From contig NC_050737.1 of NCBI RefSeq assembly GCF_014529535.1, positions 9,344,725-9,408,724 of the forward strand: 64,000 nt of DNA. The letters run 5' to 3'. Source of the DNA: Bradysia coprophila (Eukaryota > Arthropoda > Insecta > Diptera > Sciaridae). A program made the translations under genes and the position numbers. How positions within the stretch are numbered: the first letter of the stretch is position 1; each line of letters starts with the position of its first letter. The notes under the pieces were generated by a model. The model was not told where the DNA came from. It did not search any database and saw nothing but the letters and a program-made list of their open reading frames with translations. Of this stretch, positions 37,585 to 48,374 are shown in pieces.

Positions 37585-37675
37585 ATAATTACGACTCGTG
37601 AGAATTACGGCCCTGGCTTCGCTCTGGCCGCACACTTCACACTCGTATGGGAGTTGTAACATATTTTGTTTGATT
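37585..37675 (+). repeat. Direct repeat flanking the repeat block, right copy
   Basis: Partner of 35051-35135, with a few substitutions. Each copy also forms an imperfect hairpin around GGCC(C)TCGCTTCGCTCTGGCC-type sequence. Confidence 0.6.
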
Positions 37676-37870
37676 GTTGGAATAATGAATTTAAAAAAAT
37701 ATTTTGAAATTAGTTGAGAATGACTAATTTTATACTGCCTACAAAGAATGATGGTTACATTTAGCGTTTTTCATAAAATTTCCTACACTTTTCAATCATA
37801 GTGTGCTCATTGGCATTTTTCTTCCGTAAGACATTGAGTAAAAAAACATCTTTCTTTGGTAGTAGACGCA

Positions 37871-38116
37871 TTAAATTTGTTAGTCAACTATCAAATTTGA
37901 TAGTCAACTATCGAGTTGATAGTCAACTATCAAATTTGATAGTCAACTATCAAGTTGTTAGTCAACTATCAAGTTGAAAGTTAACTATCAAGTTGATAGT
38001 CAACTATCAAGTTGATAGTCAACTATCAAATTTGATAGTCAACTATCAAATTTGAAAATCAACTATCAAATTTGATAGTCAACTATCAAAATTTGATAGT
38101 CAACTATCAAGTTGTT
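37871..38116. repeat. Array of about 12 palindromic 20-bp units
   Basis: Core TTGATAGTCAACTATCAA is an 8-bp stem with a 2-base centre. Linkers ATTT or GTT make the junctions palindromic too (ATCAAATTTGAT). Spacing is 18-21 bp. There are no non-repetitive spacers, so it is not CRISPR-like. Confidence 0.9.
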
Positions 38117-40326
38117 AGCAGTTCACTAAAAAGAGATGTTTACCGGTTAGAGGCTGGGCGTGGGCATGTAGTGACGAAATTTTTCTTTCTACTTGTTTCA
38201 TGCACATTATCGAAAACATACTTATACGATTTACACACACAACGCAACAAAATCAAATTTCATCAAAGTAAACTTTTTCGATTGAGGCTATAATCAACAG
38301 TGTAAAATCCTGTTTTTCTGGGATAGCTTCCAGATCCTTCGTCCCACATAGCCCATCTTCGAACTTAGCCTCGGTATTTTACTTCCACACATTTAAAATA
38401 AAGATTCATCCAAATTGCTTGAGAATTACTCAAGTTATCGTGCCTTCAACGATTTTTTGTTACCCACATTTAACGTTTTTCATACCATTTCATACATTTT
38501 CAATCATAGTGAACTTTTTTGTCACCCACATATTTCGGTATTTTCTGGTGTAAGACCCTGACTTTCAGTCAAGGGAATGAGTGTAACTCTGTATTCAAAC
38601 ATGGAGATGGAGACGTTTGCAATAGGTCTGTTCCATCGTACGGTAAAAACGAATTTTGACAGGCCGAAAAAAGCCGACCGTCATCCACAGAAGCAAGCCA
38701 AGGAAGCATAACCGCAACGTAAACAAACTCTTTCGTTAAAACTTCAAAATGAGGTTGTGTTCCTCTGTAGATGACGATTGACATTTGCAATGACCTTGGA
38801 ACATACTTATAAAATAAATTTATTTATCTTCGATTTCTTAAATACCTCTCTCCCTCTCAGAGAGATGCTAATATGACGACTGGGTCGTTTCAACGGATAG
38901 AGGGAATATGTCGAATGACAGGTGGGTTTTTGAGAGAGAATTCAATACATTTTCTCTCAACCAATTTCAAAATCATTCGACATATTCCCTCTATCCGTCG
39001 AAACGACCCAGTCGTCATATTAGCAACTCTCTGCTCCCTCTCTATCTCTCTCAAAAGTTCAAAACAAATTAAATATTATTCCGCCGAATGCAACTACTGC
39101 ACTGTTTGTCCTATTGGTAGCAATGATTGTATTTTGAGGTCTTCGTTCGTTCTAGAATCTTAAGAGCTCTTGGTGTTCCCTCAATCTATTAGACCGAATA
39201 TTTTATTGACTCAACAATGTTTGAATCAACACATTGCACTTGCTAATGATTTTATTCAGACTCACGGTTGACTAACTTTACAACGTGTTGATTTCATCGC
39301 ACAGCTGAAACAATAAACCACCGGAGCGTTCACAAATTTAGGGGGACTTCATTACACTGTCGCTTGAGAGTGCTATGGCTAAGGACATTCGATTCTGATT
39401 TTCAGTTCTACTCACTAATTGTACTCATATCACGTATTCATCTGAAACTCATGACAACGAATTCCGAATTCAACAGTTCCAGATGACATGTGTGTTAGTA
39501 CCAACGTGAATAGTCAGCAGACTCGTAGGATTAGTATAATCTTTTTAGAACATAGAGGGTACGCAAGGACTAGACAAACAAAACTGTTCGTAAGTAACCC
39601 AGAACAGTTTATTATCTGAAATGCTCAACTCCATAACACTCCATAACATTACGTTTAATGCAGCATTCGTCACTGAGAGAATTGCTACGCGCATGGATGT
39701 TTTTTTTTTAAATTCTTATAGACAAGGCGGATATTGCAGGAGGAATAACATTTTTCCGTAGAGTTTTCATATCATTTAAATAAAAATCAGCACGTTATCA
39801 ATCATAAGGAGAAAAGGTCTACAATTGACCTTAACAGGGTTTCCACGCTTTATCATCTAGCCTCATAAGTTTAACGGAAGCTACGATTCGGATGGTAAAA
39901 GATTATTGACAATGTTATCATTGCACGTAGTATTTCACTTTGCTTTTATTTTTCTAGAAAAGTTTACGACTTTCGGTTGAAATTAAGCATTCTTAGTTCC
40001 TGCTTAGACCGACTCTTTTAGGTGAAATAGGGCCATATTCGCATAGCGAGAAAACAGACAGACATAAGCTTCGGTTTGTTTCTTGAAATGAGCATTCCAT
40101 ATGAACTTCAATTAAGGAGAAAAAGAGCATTTAAAACCACCAGAAGATTTCAAGCGATTTAAAGAAGGTGGGAGGTCTGTTTTATACCTTCACATCTCCG
40201 TATCTTTCACTTTTACGTTTGGTGTTTCTATTACAACTTTTTTTCGTGAATATTTAATTGGTATAGAGATCGTATTTCGAACAATATTTGTAGGTAGCTC
40301 GACGATTTAACACAAACGTTCGAACA
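38117..40326. other. Intergenic, one MITE, no gene seen
   Basis: AT-rich and without recognisable coding content apart from the hairpin element at 38858-39033. The 3' part should contain the promoter of the I29 gene. I could not identify a confident core promoter. Confidence 0.5.
38858..39033. mobile_element. 176-bp hAT-like hairpin MITE
   Basis: Arms of about 60 bp begin CAGAGAG(A/T)TGCTAATATGACG and are near-perfect inverted copies. The flanks CTCCCTCT at 38850-38857 and 39034-39041 are a perfect 8-bp target duplication. CAGAG ends and 8-bp duplication indicate hAT. Confidence 0.85.
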
Positions 40327-40834
40327 ATGTTCGTCTTAATAATTTTTGTGTGTTTTTCTTTGATCATCTCATCCAATTCTGAGTCAAATGGTAAGCAACA
40401 GTGGTATCCCATGAAAATGAAGAAATATTTGGAAGAAACAAGTGTAAAGTGATCGAAATTTAAAAATTCTTTGTTTAAGGTGTGGATCTGAAAAATTTCA
40501 CAAGAGACACCAATGTCACCGATCTATGGGAATTGTATAAGGTATGTACACACACACACACAAAGTCTTTTTTTTTCTTGTTTTTTTCGCGATTTGATAA
40601 ATAAATAATCAAAGTGGTTCGTTTCTCTCTAAGACAAACTACAAGAAAGAGTACGATTCCGACGAAGAAACAGCTAAGAGATTCGAAATTTTTGCAGCCA
40701 ATGTTAAAAAAATAATCGATCACAATGAAGAGTATGAAAAGGGTCAGTCAACGTACAAAATGGGTCTGAACAAGTTTGCCGATTATACACCTGAAGAATT
40801 GCAAGAACTTCGGCATTTCTCACTTATGGGCTAA
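40327..40834 (+). CDS. Secreted stand-alone I29 (cathepsin propeptide) inhibitor-like protein (108 aa)
   Basis: Exons 40327-40390, 40480-40541 and 40634-40834, phases consistent, GT-AG at both introns. The N-terminus MFVLIIFVCFSLIISS is a likely signal peptide. The rest is an I29 domain: ELYKTNYKKEYDSDEE, then an ERFNIN-like helix (RFEIFAANVKKIIDHNEE) and a GNFD-like GLNKFADYTPEE. It stops there, with no papain-like catalytic domain downstream before the AATAAA at about 40851. Free I29 proteins (fly Crammer, mouse CTLA-2) inhibit cathepsin L-type cysteine proteases. Inhibition here is inferred. A partner protease is not in the window. Confidence 0.85.
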
Positions 40835-40859
40835 TTGAGTATTTTGTCACAATAAAATG

Positions 40860-42147
40860 ATTGATTGTAAAATGTTGATCAAATTGTTTCTTACCTGTTA
40901 TTTGAACTTATCAAAAGACGTTGAAACATTCTTTTATTTTAATTGGGAAACTCTATTCTCTAAATTAAGACCAGATAATAAATAAGCCCAATCGAGGTGC
41001 AAAGGGTTTAAAAGACTGTAACTGTAACAATAAATCCAAGGTTAGGAGATAATGCTACAGAAAGTGGACAAACATTACCTTTCTAATGACACCCCACACG
41101 ACCCTGAACGGATCGCGTAACTGGAGTAATTTTGGTAAGAAAAATGCAAGTTTTCGGTTTTTGATCACCAGCCATACAAGCTTCAAAGAATTTTTTTGAA
41201 AGTGGTTTTGGCTTCTAGGGTCGAAGTACTTTCTAGGCAAATAAAAAAAATTCCAATAGAAAATACATCCGATTTCGGTAGGCTGTTTTTCAAAAGAATC
41301 CCTCAAATAACTAGTTCTCAAAAAATATATCGCTTTAATGGAACATACATAAGTTTACTAGTTTACTAGTTAACGAAGGTTACGCTGCTCGATTTTGGTA
41401 TCTTATTGTTCCGTACTAAAGGTACGTTGGATACAAGCCTCACATGCCTATAAACAATGAACACATGCTGTAATTGGCCAGTGTTTTACCAATTTAGAAA
41501 CGGCGAGCGTATCGCAACAAAGTCATCTGGCCGGATTCTATACATCCACGACAGAGTAAAGTTAACCAGGCAGGAGCGCTGATTTGACTAGGGTCCTGAA
41601 TAATCTAGTAGCCCTATATTTTTTGCGAATAAAATTTTTCAATTTATGTCAGTGTTCATTTGAGTTCATTTTCATACAGTTATTAGGTCCCTTATTTGAC
41701 GTTTCGAAAATGAACCGCTACTGCCTGGTTTATTTTACTCTGCCGTGATATATCGTTACATATATTTTGGTCGGATCTTTTATATCGTCACAAGATTAAT
41801 ATATTTTGGTCGGATTTATCATCACAATAACAACCAAATACAAACAAATATTTTAAAGTCGTCTTGGTGCTATTCGACGGATTTCGATAGCCTATTTTTT
41901 CACAAATTATCATCTACTACCGTGTAAAGATGAGTGAATTACGTTTGTATTATGAATTGATGTGAGCTATGAGCTTAAATTTGATTTTTGCCGCGAAATC
42001 ATTATATAGAGTATTTTTGTGAAAATCTTTTTTTGGGCATGACGTCGATGTCCACACACTTATGCCGTTTAGCCATCCGTTTACGAACGAACAATAAAAG
42101 CTCTTTCCACTTTTCATTGTTAAAATGTTAACGGAGAACTAAATTAA
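40860..42147. other. Intergenic, one MITE, no gene seen
   Basis: AT-rich with a 200-bp inverted-repeat element at 41551-41748. Just beyond it, TATTTTGGTCGGAT occurs twice (about 41763 and 41800). No supported coding sequence. Confidence 0.5.
41551..41748. mobile_element. About 198-bp MITE
   Basis: Inverted ends of about 32 bp share CAGAGTAAA followed by AACCAGGCAG. The flanks ATACATC and ATATATC could be a 7-bp duplication with one mismatch. No coding capacity. Confidence 0.65.
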
Positions 42148-43748
42148 GTTGGAGTGACATCGCCAAAACTTCAGGTGATTTTTGTAACTTTGGGAACAAG
42201 CGGTCTCCGATTTTAATGAGTGATAGCTCGTTGGATTCGCCTTTTAATTCTAGGAAACACGTAGGTATCTTTCACTTTTTCGAAAAAAAATTTACTTTCT
42301 GTGAACAGTGTTCAAAAGTGAACACATGTCACAGGGTACCGAAAAAAGTTTTTCGCCAATAACTCAAGAAAAAATTATTTTAAATTATTGTAATGTTGTA
42401 CGAATGTCGGCCTTGGAAAGACCTACAGGTAGAGTATACGCACGGCTTGGTGCGAGTAGATCCGCGAGATTTATTATTAAAAATATAGTGAATGATCAGA
42501 GAGTCCGCCTTCTCTGCAGCTTCGTAGTTCCGCGGAACTGAGTATGGGGTGTTGTAGCTGGCCTCACCCACGATCGTCCCACATATAAATGAACCCAGTA
42601 CTATTGTGCTGCAAACCTACCGAAGTCTTGTAAAAAAAGTTGGTGCCAAAATGCAGATTTTTTCCTTCTTTCTGTACGCCCAACTGCTGAAACAGCGTCT
42701 GGAACGCTTCTACGGGAATAATTTCATATAGTCTACCATTCTGTTTCCTTTTACGCTTCGCTATGTCGCGAACATAGATCGTTACAACATATCCAGTGTT
42801 AGTAATTCGTGTGAAAAATTCTTAAATTTTTCTAAGCGGATTTTAGTCAAATAAAGTGTTAGCGTATAGCGCATGATCTTAGGACTCCGGAACAGTAATT
42901 AGTCTTTCAACCGGACCAATATTTGCTACGGGATGGAAGTTTTGAAAAACGATATGATCAACTGAGAGCAAATGGTTTTCCGAACTCCCATCCCGTAGCA
43001 AATATTGTTCCACATAAAAAACTAATTATTGTTCCAGAGTCCTGAGATCATGCCCTACACGCTAGCACTTTATTTGAGTAAAATCCGCCGAGAAAAATTT
43101 AATAATTTTTCTCTTGATATTACTAACACTGGATATTTTGTAACGATATATGTTCGCGACATAGCGAAGCGTATAAGGTAATAGAATAGTAGATGATATG
43201 AAATTACTCCCGTAGAAGCGTTCCAGACGCTGTTCCACAGAAAGAAGGAAAAAATCTGCATTTTGGCAACAACTTTTTTTACAAGACTTCGGTAGGCTTG
43301 CAGCACAAAAGTACTGGTTTCATTTATATGTGGGACGATAGTGGGTGAGGCCAGCTACAACACCCCATACTCAGTTCCGCGGAACATAGACGCTGCAGAG
43401 AAGGCGGACTCTCCGAACATTCACTATATTATTAGTAATAACTCTCGAGGATATACTCGCACCAAGCTGTGCGTATACTCTAATTCTAGGTCTTTCCAAG
43501 GCCGACATTCGTACATCATTACAATAATTTAAAATAATTGTTTCATGAGTTATTGCCAAAAAACTGTTTTCGTTACCCTCTGACTTGTCCTCACTTTTGA
43601 ACCTTTTTCACAGAAAGTAAATTTTTTTTCAAAAAAATGGCATATACGTGTTCGCTAGAATTAAACGACGAATCGAATGAGCTATCACTCATTAAAATCG
43701 GAGACCGCTTGTTCCCCAATCACCTGAAGTCTTGGCGATATCACTCTT
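42148..43748. repeat. 1.6-kb foldback palindrome (two arms of about 790 bp)
   Basis: The left arm (about 42148-42945) and right arm (about 42990-43748) are inverted copies with roughly 90 percent identity by eye, separated by about 45 bp. Landmarks in both arms: AACAAGCGGTCTCCGATTTT, GAATGTCGGCCTTGGAAAG, AGTTCCGCGGAAC and CGAACATA. TTAA occurs at both outer edges (42144-42147, 43747-43750). The short mirrored frames in each arm show no conserved protein and differ by substitutions. Confidence 0.85.
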
Positions 43749-43974
43749 AAACGGTGTAAGTGCGATTGAATCGTTTTCGTTGCATGAAAATGAACAGTTC
43801 TAATTTGGATAACATCGGATTTCGTAGGTGTTGTCATTGTTATCTCAGTTGTTTAATTTTGAATGTGTGCTCGACTTTAACCATTTCTCTAGTGACATTC
43901 AAACGTTCTGACCCCCACACCCTCAGTTATTTACGAATAACACATATTTTTTCGTTTTCTAATAGCGCAAAAAT

Positions 43975-44085
43975 TTGTATCACAAATTTTTAGTGATGTC
44001 ACAAAAATTGAACATCACAAAATATTAGTGATGCTCAAAATTTGTGACAACACAAAGTACTTGTGACATCACAAATATTCTGAAA
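43975..44085. repeat. Cluster of GTGATGTCAC-type short palindromes
   Basis: Six to seven degenerate copies of CACAAA, TGATGTCAC and ATTTGTGAC motifs alternate in both orientations over about 100 bp. Purpose unknown. Confidence 0.5.
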
Positions 44086-44387
44086 TGGGGACTTAAAGGA
44101 GGTGGTCCATCGTCGGACCTAAGTATTGTAGTATTTATAAAATATGTTAACTCAAAAACATGGCAAAGTTGACTTTATTTGTAGGTGCCAAAATTTTACT
44201 TCGATGGGGCAAATGATGGAAATGGTACTTTTTGTGTGAAGCCCAATTGGCACGTAATTTACCATTAATGAAAGCCTCGACAAAATCTGAATATTGAATT
44301 TGTTTTATTGTGGATCCGGAAAAGTATACAGAAAGGGACACAAAACTTTCAGACATAACTAAGTGAATATTGAACTCAATGAAATTT

Positions 44388-46001
44388 CTAAGATAACACG
44401 AATCCGTCGTAATTATTTTTGGCGCATTCATTCAAAATAGAATTGTACGCAACCATACCTCCTGCAAAACTGAGGGCTTCCTGCGGCTTACCGGGAATGT
44501 TGACACCTTGATACCACGAATTTGCCAGAGGAAATAAACTGTTGCTCCAGACGTCGTTCACACGTTGCTTCCACTCCAATTCTGCTTTCTCTGTTGCCTC
44601 GACTTTCGTTTTTCCCTCTTTCCTCATTCGTACAAGTAAATCAATTATCCAATCGCCTTGGACTTCTACGCAAACTGGTCCATTTGCAAATGCGGTTGGT
44701 GCCTGAGGACCATATGTGAAGAACATATTCGGAAAACCAGCTACCGCTATACCAACATTAGTCAGGATACGATTCTTCCATTTGTCCTGAAGGGATTGTT
44801 GACGATCATTTATCATCGGAATGTTGAGAATGCCTCCGGTTAAAGCATCGAATCCGGTTGCAAAGACAATGATGTCTACATCAACTACCCCTTCATTCTG
44901 TGTTTTGATTCCTTTCTCAGTGATTTCAATGATTGGTGATTTACGAATGTTAATTATGTCCACGTTGTGTTGATTGAAGACCTCATAGTATCGTTGTTCC
45001 AGTGAAGGTCTTTTTGTGCCGAATGGATGAGGTGGTACGGTCGGAGCCAAAATTTCCTGCTTAACGGGATCATTTATACGGGCTCTCGTTTTCTTGTACC
45101 AAAACTGATACGCAGCATCGTTGGCCTCTTGATTGTAAAGAACATCCTTGAATGTTCCTATCCAAAAGGAAAATCCACCATTCTTGTAGAGAGCTTCAAA
45201 TACCATTTCCCGTTCTTTGGCTGTAACGTCGACAGCATTTTTTGGAATGTTATCAAAATCCATTCCAGAAAACGTGTTACGAACTCTCTTAAAAGTTTCG
45301 GGAATAGCCTCAACAGTTGGAAATTTCCATTTCGTTTGATCCAGAAGAGAAGATTGCTGCATTGGAAGAGCAAGGTTGGGTGTGCGCTGGTACACGGTAA
45401 GATGACCGACTTGCGACGCGATTTCTTGAATAACTTGAACACCACTCGACCCAGTTCCGATAACTGCAACCCGTTTTCCAGCAACGTCGACACCATCTCT
45501 TGGCCATTGCCTAGTATGAAGTGTCATTCCCCTGAACTTATCAACACCCTTAAACGGCGGAGTATAATTACGATCCAAAGCACCTGTGCACAACAACAAA
45601 AACGTTGCATTGGCAACAGGCTGGTCACTATCATTTACTTTCACCAGCCATTGGTTAGTTTGACCGTTAAATTCGGCACTTGTAACTTGTGCATCGAACT
45701 TGATATCTTTGCTCAAGTTCAACTTGCGGTCGACATGTTTAAAGTATCTTGTCAGTTCTTCTCGCCCAGGAAATCGCTCAGTCCATTCGAAGTCCTTGTA
45801 AATGTCGCCTTCGGAGAATTGATAAAATGGAAAATCGCTGTCCACTCTTGCTCCTGGATAGCAATTCCAATACCATACACCTCCTATTTCAGAACCAGCT
45901 TCATAAACTTTCACCTTGAAGTTTAATTTACGCAGTTTATTCAGCAAATGCAGGCCGGCAAAGCCTGCACCAACAATTAATACGTCCAGTTGTTCAACCA
46001 T
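44388..46001 (-). CDS. Baeyer-Villiger-type flavin monooxygenase (537 aa, single exon)
   Basis: FAD- and NADPH-dependent oxygenase of the cyclohexanone/phenylacetone monooxygenase type, which would insert oxygen next to a ketone to give an ester or lactone. N-terminal FAD Rossmann motif GAGFAG (11-16) followed by EAGSEIGGVWYWNCYPGAR. The Baeyer-Villiger fingerprint FxGxxxHxxxWP is complete (FRGMTLHTRQWP, 156-167). NADPH motif GTGSSG (182-187), then FATGFD late in the protein. Length matches bacterial and fungal members. ATG start, no intron in 1.6 kb, and no signal peptide, so probably cytosolic. AATAAA signals on the minus strand lie downstream (about 44300 and 44175). Such genes are common in bacteria and fungi and rare in animals, so horizontal acquisition is a reasonable inference. 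The frame is intact, with no sign of decay. Substrate unknown. Confidence 0.92.
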   Translation of the reverse strand: MVEQLDVLIVGAGFAGLHLLNKLRKLNFKVKVYEAGSEIGGVWYWNCYPGARVDSDFPFYQFSEGDIYKDFEWTERFPGREELTRYFKHVDRKLNLSKDIKFDAQVTSAEFNGQTNQWLVKVNDSDQPVANATFLLLCTGALDRNYTPPFKGVDKFRGMTLHTRQWPRDGVDVAGKRVAVIGTGSSGVQVIQEIASQVGHLTVYQRTPNLALPMQQSSLLDQTKWKFPTVEAIPETFKRVRNTFSGMDFDNIPKNAVDVTAKEREMVFEALYKNGGFSFWIGTFKDVLYNQEANDAAYQFWYKKTRARINDPVKQEILAPTVPPHPFGTKRPSLEQRYYEVFNQHNVDIINIRKSPIIEITEKGIKTQNEGVVDVDIIVFATGFDALTGGILNIPMINDRQQSLQDKWKNRILTNVGIAVAGFPNMFFTYGPQAPTAFANGPVCVEVQGDWIIDLLVRMRKEGKTKVEATEKAELEWKQRVNDVWSNSLFPLANSWYQGVNIPGKPQEALSFAGGMVAYNSILNECAKNNYDGFVLS

Positions 46002-46326
46002 GTTTCCTTAGTGATTGCTTCTGGCCTGAGAATAGGAAAATAAAAACGATTTCTTTCATGTTCAAATTGTTTATGCGACCCACAGAAGCTCAGATCAGTT
46101 TCATTTTCGATATTTTCGATTGAATTGCAGAGAATTAACATGGAAAATTTGATGAAGCTTTCCATTTTAATGTTTCATGTTGAAACCAATCGATTATGCA
46201 ACCTACCTGAATGCTGCTAGTAACCGGAAGAAAATTAATTACTTTCGTATAACCGATTGCAAAATTGTGTTGATACTGTAAAATACTGCAAGCAACTATT
46301 AGTTTCTACTAATTTTGTAAGTTTCA

Positions 46327-46623
46327 GATCTCGCCACACACGAAATAGATTACATCGATCTTTATAATCTTGGCATTCACGAAAAGGTTAAACTCAATTT
46401 GTTGTTTGCTGATAAGACAATTGCAAAGGTCAACTTGATTGATGCACATAAATATTACGTTAATCAATCAATGCTTAAAGCTGCTTTTCATTTAAGCCAG
46501 AGGTGCACTAACAACAACGATAACTGTGTGAGAGTCAACTTTTTTTTAGGGTTGTATCAATCAACTTCAAGCAAAAGTGACCATAGTCGACAGCTGCCAA
46601 ATAATAGCTATTTTGCTAACTAG
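46327..46623 (+). other. Orphan open frame, possible exon
   Basis: After a GTAAGTTTCAG that could end an intron, a frame without ATG reads DLATHEIDYIDLYNLG and KVNLIDAHKYYVNQSML, with two Cys in RCTNNNDNC, then less protein-like text. No family recognised. It may be a lone exon, a relic or chance. Confidence 0.2.
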
Positions 46624-46639
46624 TTAGTAAATGGGGTTG

Positions 46640-47110
46640 TTTTGCGCACTAGATGTGAGTTTGCAGGATTAGAACGGAGCGAGTTCGGCAACACATCGTG
46701 TCCGCAAAACCCCATTTACTAAAGTGTTAGCGACAAGATTTTATCTACTGTTAGTTGAAATATTCATAATTTTCAAGCAAAACACATCAACACAAAATCC
46801 TACTACACATGATCGTAGTAGGATTCTGTCAATTGCGTGCGCATAAGTTGCGGTGGTCCAGACTGAACTTGTAATTGGCTGTAAAAGGCTGTTAGAACGG
46901 TCTCAAAACCAACAACAAATAAAATAAAAATATTGGATATATGCATAAAGCATATATTTAACTAAATATATTAGTACATTACGTTACAAGGGAGAAGTCA
47001 GAAAAAACTTATGCGCACGGAAATTTTAGTGTGTAAATTGACTGTCTTTGCTAACTAGATTCATGCTGAAAATTATGAATTTTTTCAACTTACAGTAGAT
47101 AAAGTACTAT
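46640..47110. mobile_element. MITE with about 40-bp inverted ends, and adjacent short hairpin
   Basis: A 371-bp element at about 46737-47107 has inverted ends sharing TTATCTACTGT(T/A)AGTTGAAA and TTCATAATTTTCA. Inside are a hairpin (AATCCTACTA...TAGTAGGATT at about 46796-46826) and an inverted pair GCGCATAAGTT / AACTTATGCGC. A separate hairpin precedes it at about 46626-46725, with arms TAGTAAATGGGGTTGTTTTGCG. No coding capacity. Confidence 0.65.
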
Positions 47111-48374
47111 TTTGTATGAAATAGTTTTTTTTACAGTGTTTTACAGTTGTGTGACACACTGTTAAGTTTCAGTACCCTATTTAGAATACCAGTCATGCTT
47201 GAAGTGCGTTGAGTGTATATAAACTTAACTCAAATAAAATTTTTGGGAGCTTATCGCTGGGCAGTTTTGTTCGTTCCACATCGTTGAAGCTTTACTCGTA
47301 CGTGTGGAATATAAGAAATGAAAAGACAGACTGTTACATAATGGAATAGAACGATGGAAACAAACAAATCACGCGATAAGTAAAGCTTATCTTGGGTGAA
47401 GTTTAGGTGATCAGTCACAGAACACCTAAATTTTAATTGTGACGCAAGTTCCGATTATTCTTTTTAAAATGGATATTTGGATGTTTTCTTCTTTCTGTGG
47501 TATTGTCTTCTATTTTATGCCTTTGATTGTATTATTTATTTTCATAGTTGGCTTAAACTCGTTGTAGCGCGTTTGGGCTGATAAATTCACAAGACATAAC
47601 GCAGAAATGTTCAGTTTTGTAAAATAGTTAAAAGTAACGATTTTCTTTGGACTTCCATCTATATTTTAAGTAAATTCACTAATGGAAACTGTCACAACTA
47701 GACACAGCTCTTCAGATAAGTCTTTTCATGAACACGGTAGATTTTCGGTAGATTCTATGAATGAAACCATCGGGTGTCATATTCTCTACTATAGTCAGTT
47801 TAAAGAAAATCTTTCCTGTACAAAGTTGAACTCGTACCGGTGGCGCCAAGTTTCCTCATCTACGAGCACACATTTCTGCATTCGATCGAGGTTAAATACA
47901 ATATGAACATAATAATCGAATCAATTGTTCATTTCAAAACTTAATTTCCGATCATGATCCATGGATATTCGTCATTTGTATACTAAAAGGCAGTCAATTG
48001 AAAAATTAGCCTCATCTTTGTTATCAAGTTATCAATCTGAAATCCCGTTGAAACTGTTTTTCTTTGCAAAATAAATACGATCTGAGCGATACGAATTCTG
48101 CTGCGCAAATGATATTTATAAACACAACACATTTAAAATAAATTATGGCTACACTACATCTAACCATGCACGTTGGAGCCTCACTGACGTTAGAGTGCGT
48201 AAATTCTAAATATGAATGGGAAATTAAATTTACCATTCACCAGTTAGAACTTAATCACGTTGATTTAGGCGACCCATAGATGAACTATGAAGATAATAAA
48301 ATTTGATTAAAAAATTTGGGCATTTTGTTATGTGCAAGTCACTTTACGCATTCAGTTGAACGTGAAGTGCTACA
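47111..48374. other. Intergenic, upstream of GST; no gene seen
   Basis: AT-rich sequence with no supported coding frame. The ORF-like stretches (for example 47682-47906) have no recognisable domain. Presumed to hold the GST promoter. Confidence 0.5.

Noticed and set aside
37871-38116. CRISPR-like array
   Set aside because: Units are contiguous palindromes without unique spacers, in a eukaryotic context.
42308-43559. Mirrored 62-77 codon frames in the large palindrome
   Set aside because: They differ between arms by substitutions that change many residues and have no recognisable content; explained by the inverted duplication.
45027-45926. 299-codon open frame on the plus strand
   Set aside because: It lies wholly antisense to the BVMO gene, has no recognisable domain, and such antisense frames are common opposite strongly coding sequence.
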